From: Salirhabdus salicampi
Lineage (GTDB): Bacteria; Bacillota; Bacilli; Bacillales; Alkalibacillaceae
DNA: 64,000 nucleotides
Direction of reading: 5' to 3'
Assembly (NCBI RefSeq): GCF_024259515.1
Contig: NZ_JANBWE010000004.1
Span: forward strand, 215,065 to 279,064
The position numbers and the translations under genes are program-made. Of this stretch, positions 63,227 through 64,000 are shown one piece after another. The notes under the pieces are model-generated. The model was not told the origin of the DNA and did not search any database. It saw nothing but the letters and a program-made list of their open reading frames with translations. Each line of letters starts with the position of its first letter. The first letter of the stretch is position 1.

Positions 63227-63264
63227 GGACGCCTTGTCTCCTTCGTGGGGTAAGGCGTTTTTTC
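63227..63264 (+). terminator. Terminator after leuS
   Basis: ACGCCTT and AAGGCGT arms (63229-63235, 63251-63257) with an extended inner pairing CTCC/GGGG, followed by TTTTTT. Confidence 0.8.
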
Positions 63265-63420
63265 TTTGTCACAATCCACTGTTTTATATAGATAATATAA
63301 GGTGTCGTTTTCTACTGTTGTCTTGAGTAAAGTTCTTATAGAAAATAACTGCGATTTGGATAATAGAAGGTTTTTAGGGTAACCTATTCGTAAAGAAGGA
63401 TATTTTTTAACAAATAGGTG

Positions 63421-63449
63421 TTGACTTAGTATGTAACGTCCTGTAAGAT
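63421..63449 (+). promoter_or_regulatory. rrn promoter-like sequence 1
   Basis: TTGACT (63421-63426), 17 bases, TAAGAT (63444-63449). The stretch 63265-63420 shows no gene. Confidence 0.6.
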
Positions 63450-63505
63450 GTACATCTGTTGTCACAAAACAACAACACTTTCACTTTCACTGAAGTGATG
63501 ACGCA

Positions 63506-63534
63506 TTGACAGAAAATGTACTTCATGCTAAAGT
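63506..63534 (+). promoter_or_regulatory. rrn promoter 2
   Basis: TTGACA (63506-63511), 17 bases, TAAAGT (63529-63534) with TGC before it (extended -10). A small inverted repeat TCACTT/AAGTGA lies just upstream. Confidence 0.75.
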
Positions 63535-63565
63535 GTTTATTACTGATTCAAACGAAAAATAGTTA

Positions 63566-63594
63566 TTGACTATGATTAATAGATGTTATATACT
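63566..63594 (+). promoter_or_regulatory. rrn promoter 3
   Basis: TTGACT (63566-63571), 17 bases, TATACT (63589-63594). Confidence 0.75.
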
Positions 63595-63646
63595 ATTATT
63601 CCTGCCGACGAAAACGACACAAAAAAACAAACTGACAAACAATGTG

Positions 63647-63675
63647 TTGACATAATTCGACACACATGTTATGAT
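63647..63675 (+). promoter_or_regulatory. rrn promoter 4
   Basis: TTGACA (63647-63652), 17 bases, TATGAT (63670-63675), about 115 bases before the mature 16S end. Confidence 0.8.
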
Positions 63676-63713
63676 AATTAAGTTGCCATTTTGAGAGCAA
63701 CAATATAGTTCGA

Positions 63714-63732
63714 ACCTTGAAAACTGAACAAA
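63714..63732 (+). promoter_or_regulatory. boxA-like antitermination element
   Basis: CCTTGAAAACTGAACAAAA resembles the Bacillus rrn leader element (CTTTGAAAACTAAACA) that supports antitermination of rRNA transcripts. Confidence 0.55.
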
Positions 63733-63791
63733 ACGACCAGTAATGTCAATTTCGATTTTTTATTATTTAGCTAGAGACCAAGTTTTCCAAC

Positions 63792-64000
63792 TTTTATGGA
63801 GAGTTTGATCCTGGCTCAGGACGAACGCTGGCGGCGTGCCTAATACATGCAAGTCGAGCGCGGGAAGCAATTTGATCTCTTCGGAGTGACGATTGTGGAA
63901 CGAGCGGCGGACGGGTGAGTAACACGTGGGCAACCTGCCTGTAAGATCGGGATAACTCCGGGAAACCGGGGCTAATACCGAATGAGATCTGAGACCGCAT
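63792..64000 (+). rRNA. 16S ribosomal RNA (5' part, cut by the window edge)
   Basis: Starts near TTTTATGGAGAGTTTGATCC, the usual 16S 5' end, and continues with universal blocks CTGGCTCAGGACGAACGCTG, GCCTAATACATGCAAGTCGA and GGCGGACGGGTGAGTAACAC. The exact mature end is uncertain by a few bases. It runs off the right end of the window after about 209 bases; the sequence pattern fits Bacillaceae. Confidence 0.98.

Noticed and set aside
63794..64000. Minus-strand open frame at the right edge
   Set aside because: It lies wholly inside the 16S rRNA gene.
1..64000. Mobile elements, CRISPR arrays, prophage
   Set aside because: No transposase, integrase, repeat-spacer pattern or phage structural gene found in any frame.

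Overview
This is a chromosomal window from a low-GC, spore-forming member of the Bacillaceae. Gene content and gene order closely follow the Bacillus subtilis yut-yum-yui, yug, men, ytk-ytl-pckA-metK-asnB and yto-ytp-ytq segments. Ribosome binding sites are strong (AGGAGG-like), and TTG and GTG starts are frequent. A 16S rRNA gene begins at the right edge and has a Bacillaceae-type 5' end; I cannot name the genus. I see no insertion sequence, prophage, CRISPR array or tRNA gene.

Layout. 1-9.8 kb: yutEFGH, a D-2-hydroxyacid dehydrogenase, the threonine operon hom-thrC-thrB, and small Fe-S and redox genes (yutI, yuzD, yuzB, yutM) around dapF. 9.9-15.7 kb: flavin reductase yumC, NADH dehydrogenase ndh behind a near-perfect Rex operator, yuiB, the 3D-domain protein yuiC, the biotin transporter bioY behind a BirA-type operator, and deoD. 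15.8-26.4 kb: the K+/H+ antiporter pair khtTU, a Cu/Zn superoxide dismutase lipoprotein, patB, yugI, a broken yuzA-like gene, an alcohol dehydrogenase, pgi, yugN, the potassium channel yugO and an M42 peptidase. 26.4-34.3 kb: menaquinone synthesis (menI, menA on the minus strand; menF-menD-menH-menB-menE on the plus strand), without menC at the end of the cluster.

34.3-41.3 kb is the accessory part: an orphan LuxR-type response regulator, a tiny YfhD-like protein, a CapA-family protein, and a self-contained unit on the minus strand made of a promoter, a c-di-GMP-I (GEMM) riboswitch with a terminator expression platform, and a gene for a protein built of five tandem helix-turn-helix repeats. 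Next to it, divergently, two Fur boxes precede a siderophore-type ABC ATPase and a FhuF-like iron reductase. The riboswitch and five-repeat gene are the most novel item in the window.

41.3-52.7 kb: the ytlA-ytlC-ytlD ABC transporter, pckA with a CcpN-type operator, a SAM riboswitch in front of metK, asnB, a C39-like peptidase, ytoA, ytpA and ytpB. 52.7-58.1 kb: N-acetylglucosamine use (PTS transporter, nagA, nagB, nagR) with two NagR-type operators and a cre site in the divergent promoter region, plus a linked uncharacterised TIM-barrel-like gene. 58.1-64 kb: tRNA modification genes mnmL and mnmM (ytqA, ytqB), ytzC, a leucine T-box leader and leuS, then four tandem promoter-like sequences leading into the rRNA operon.
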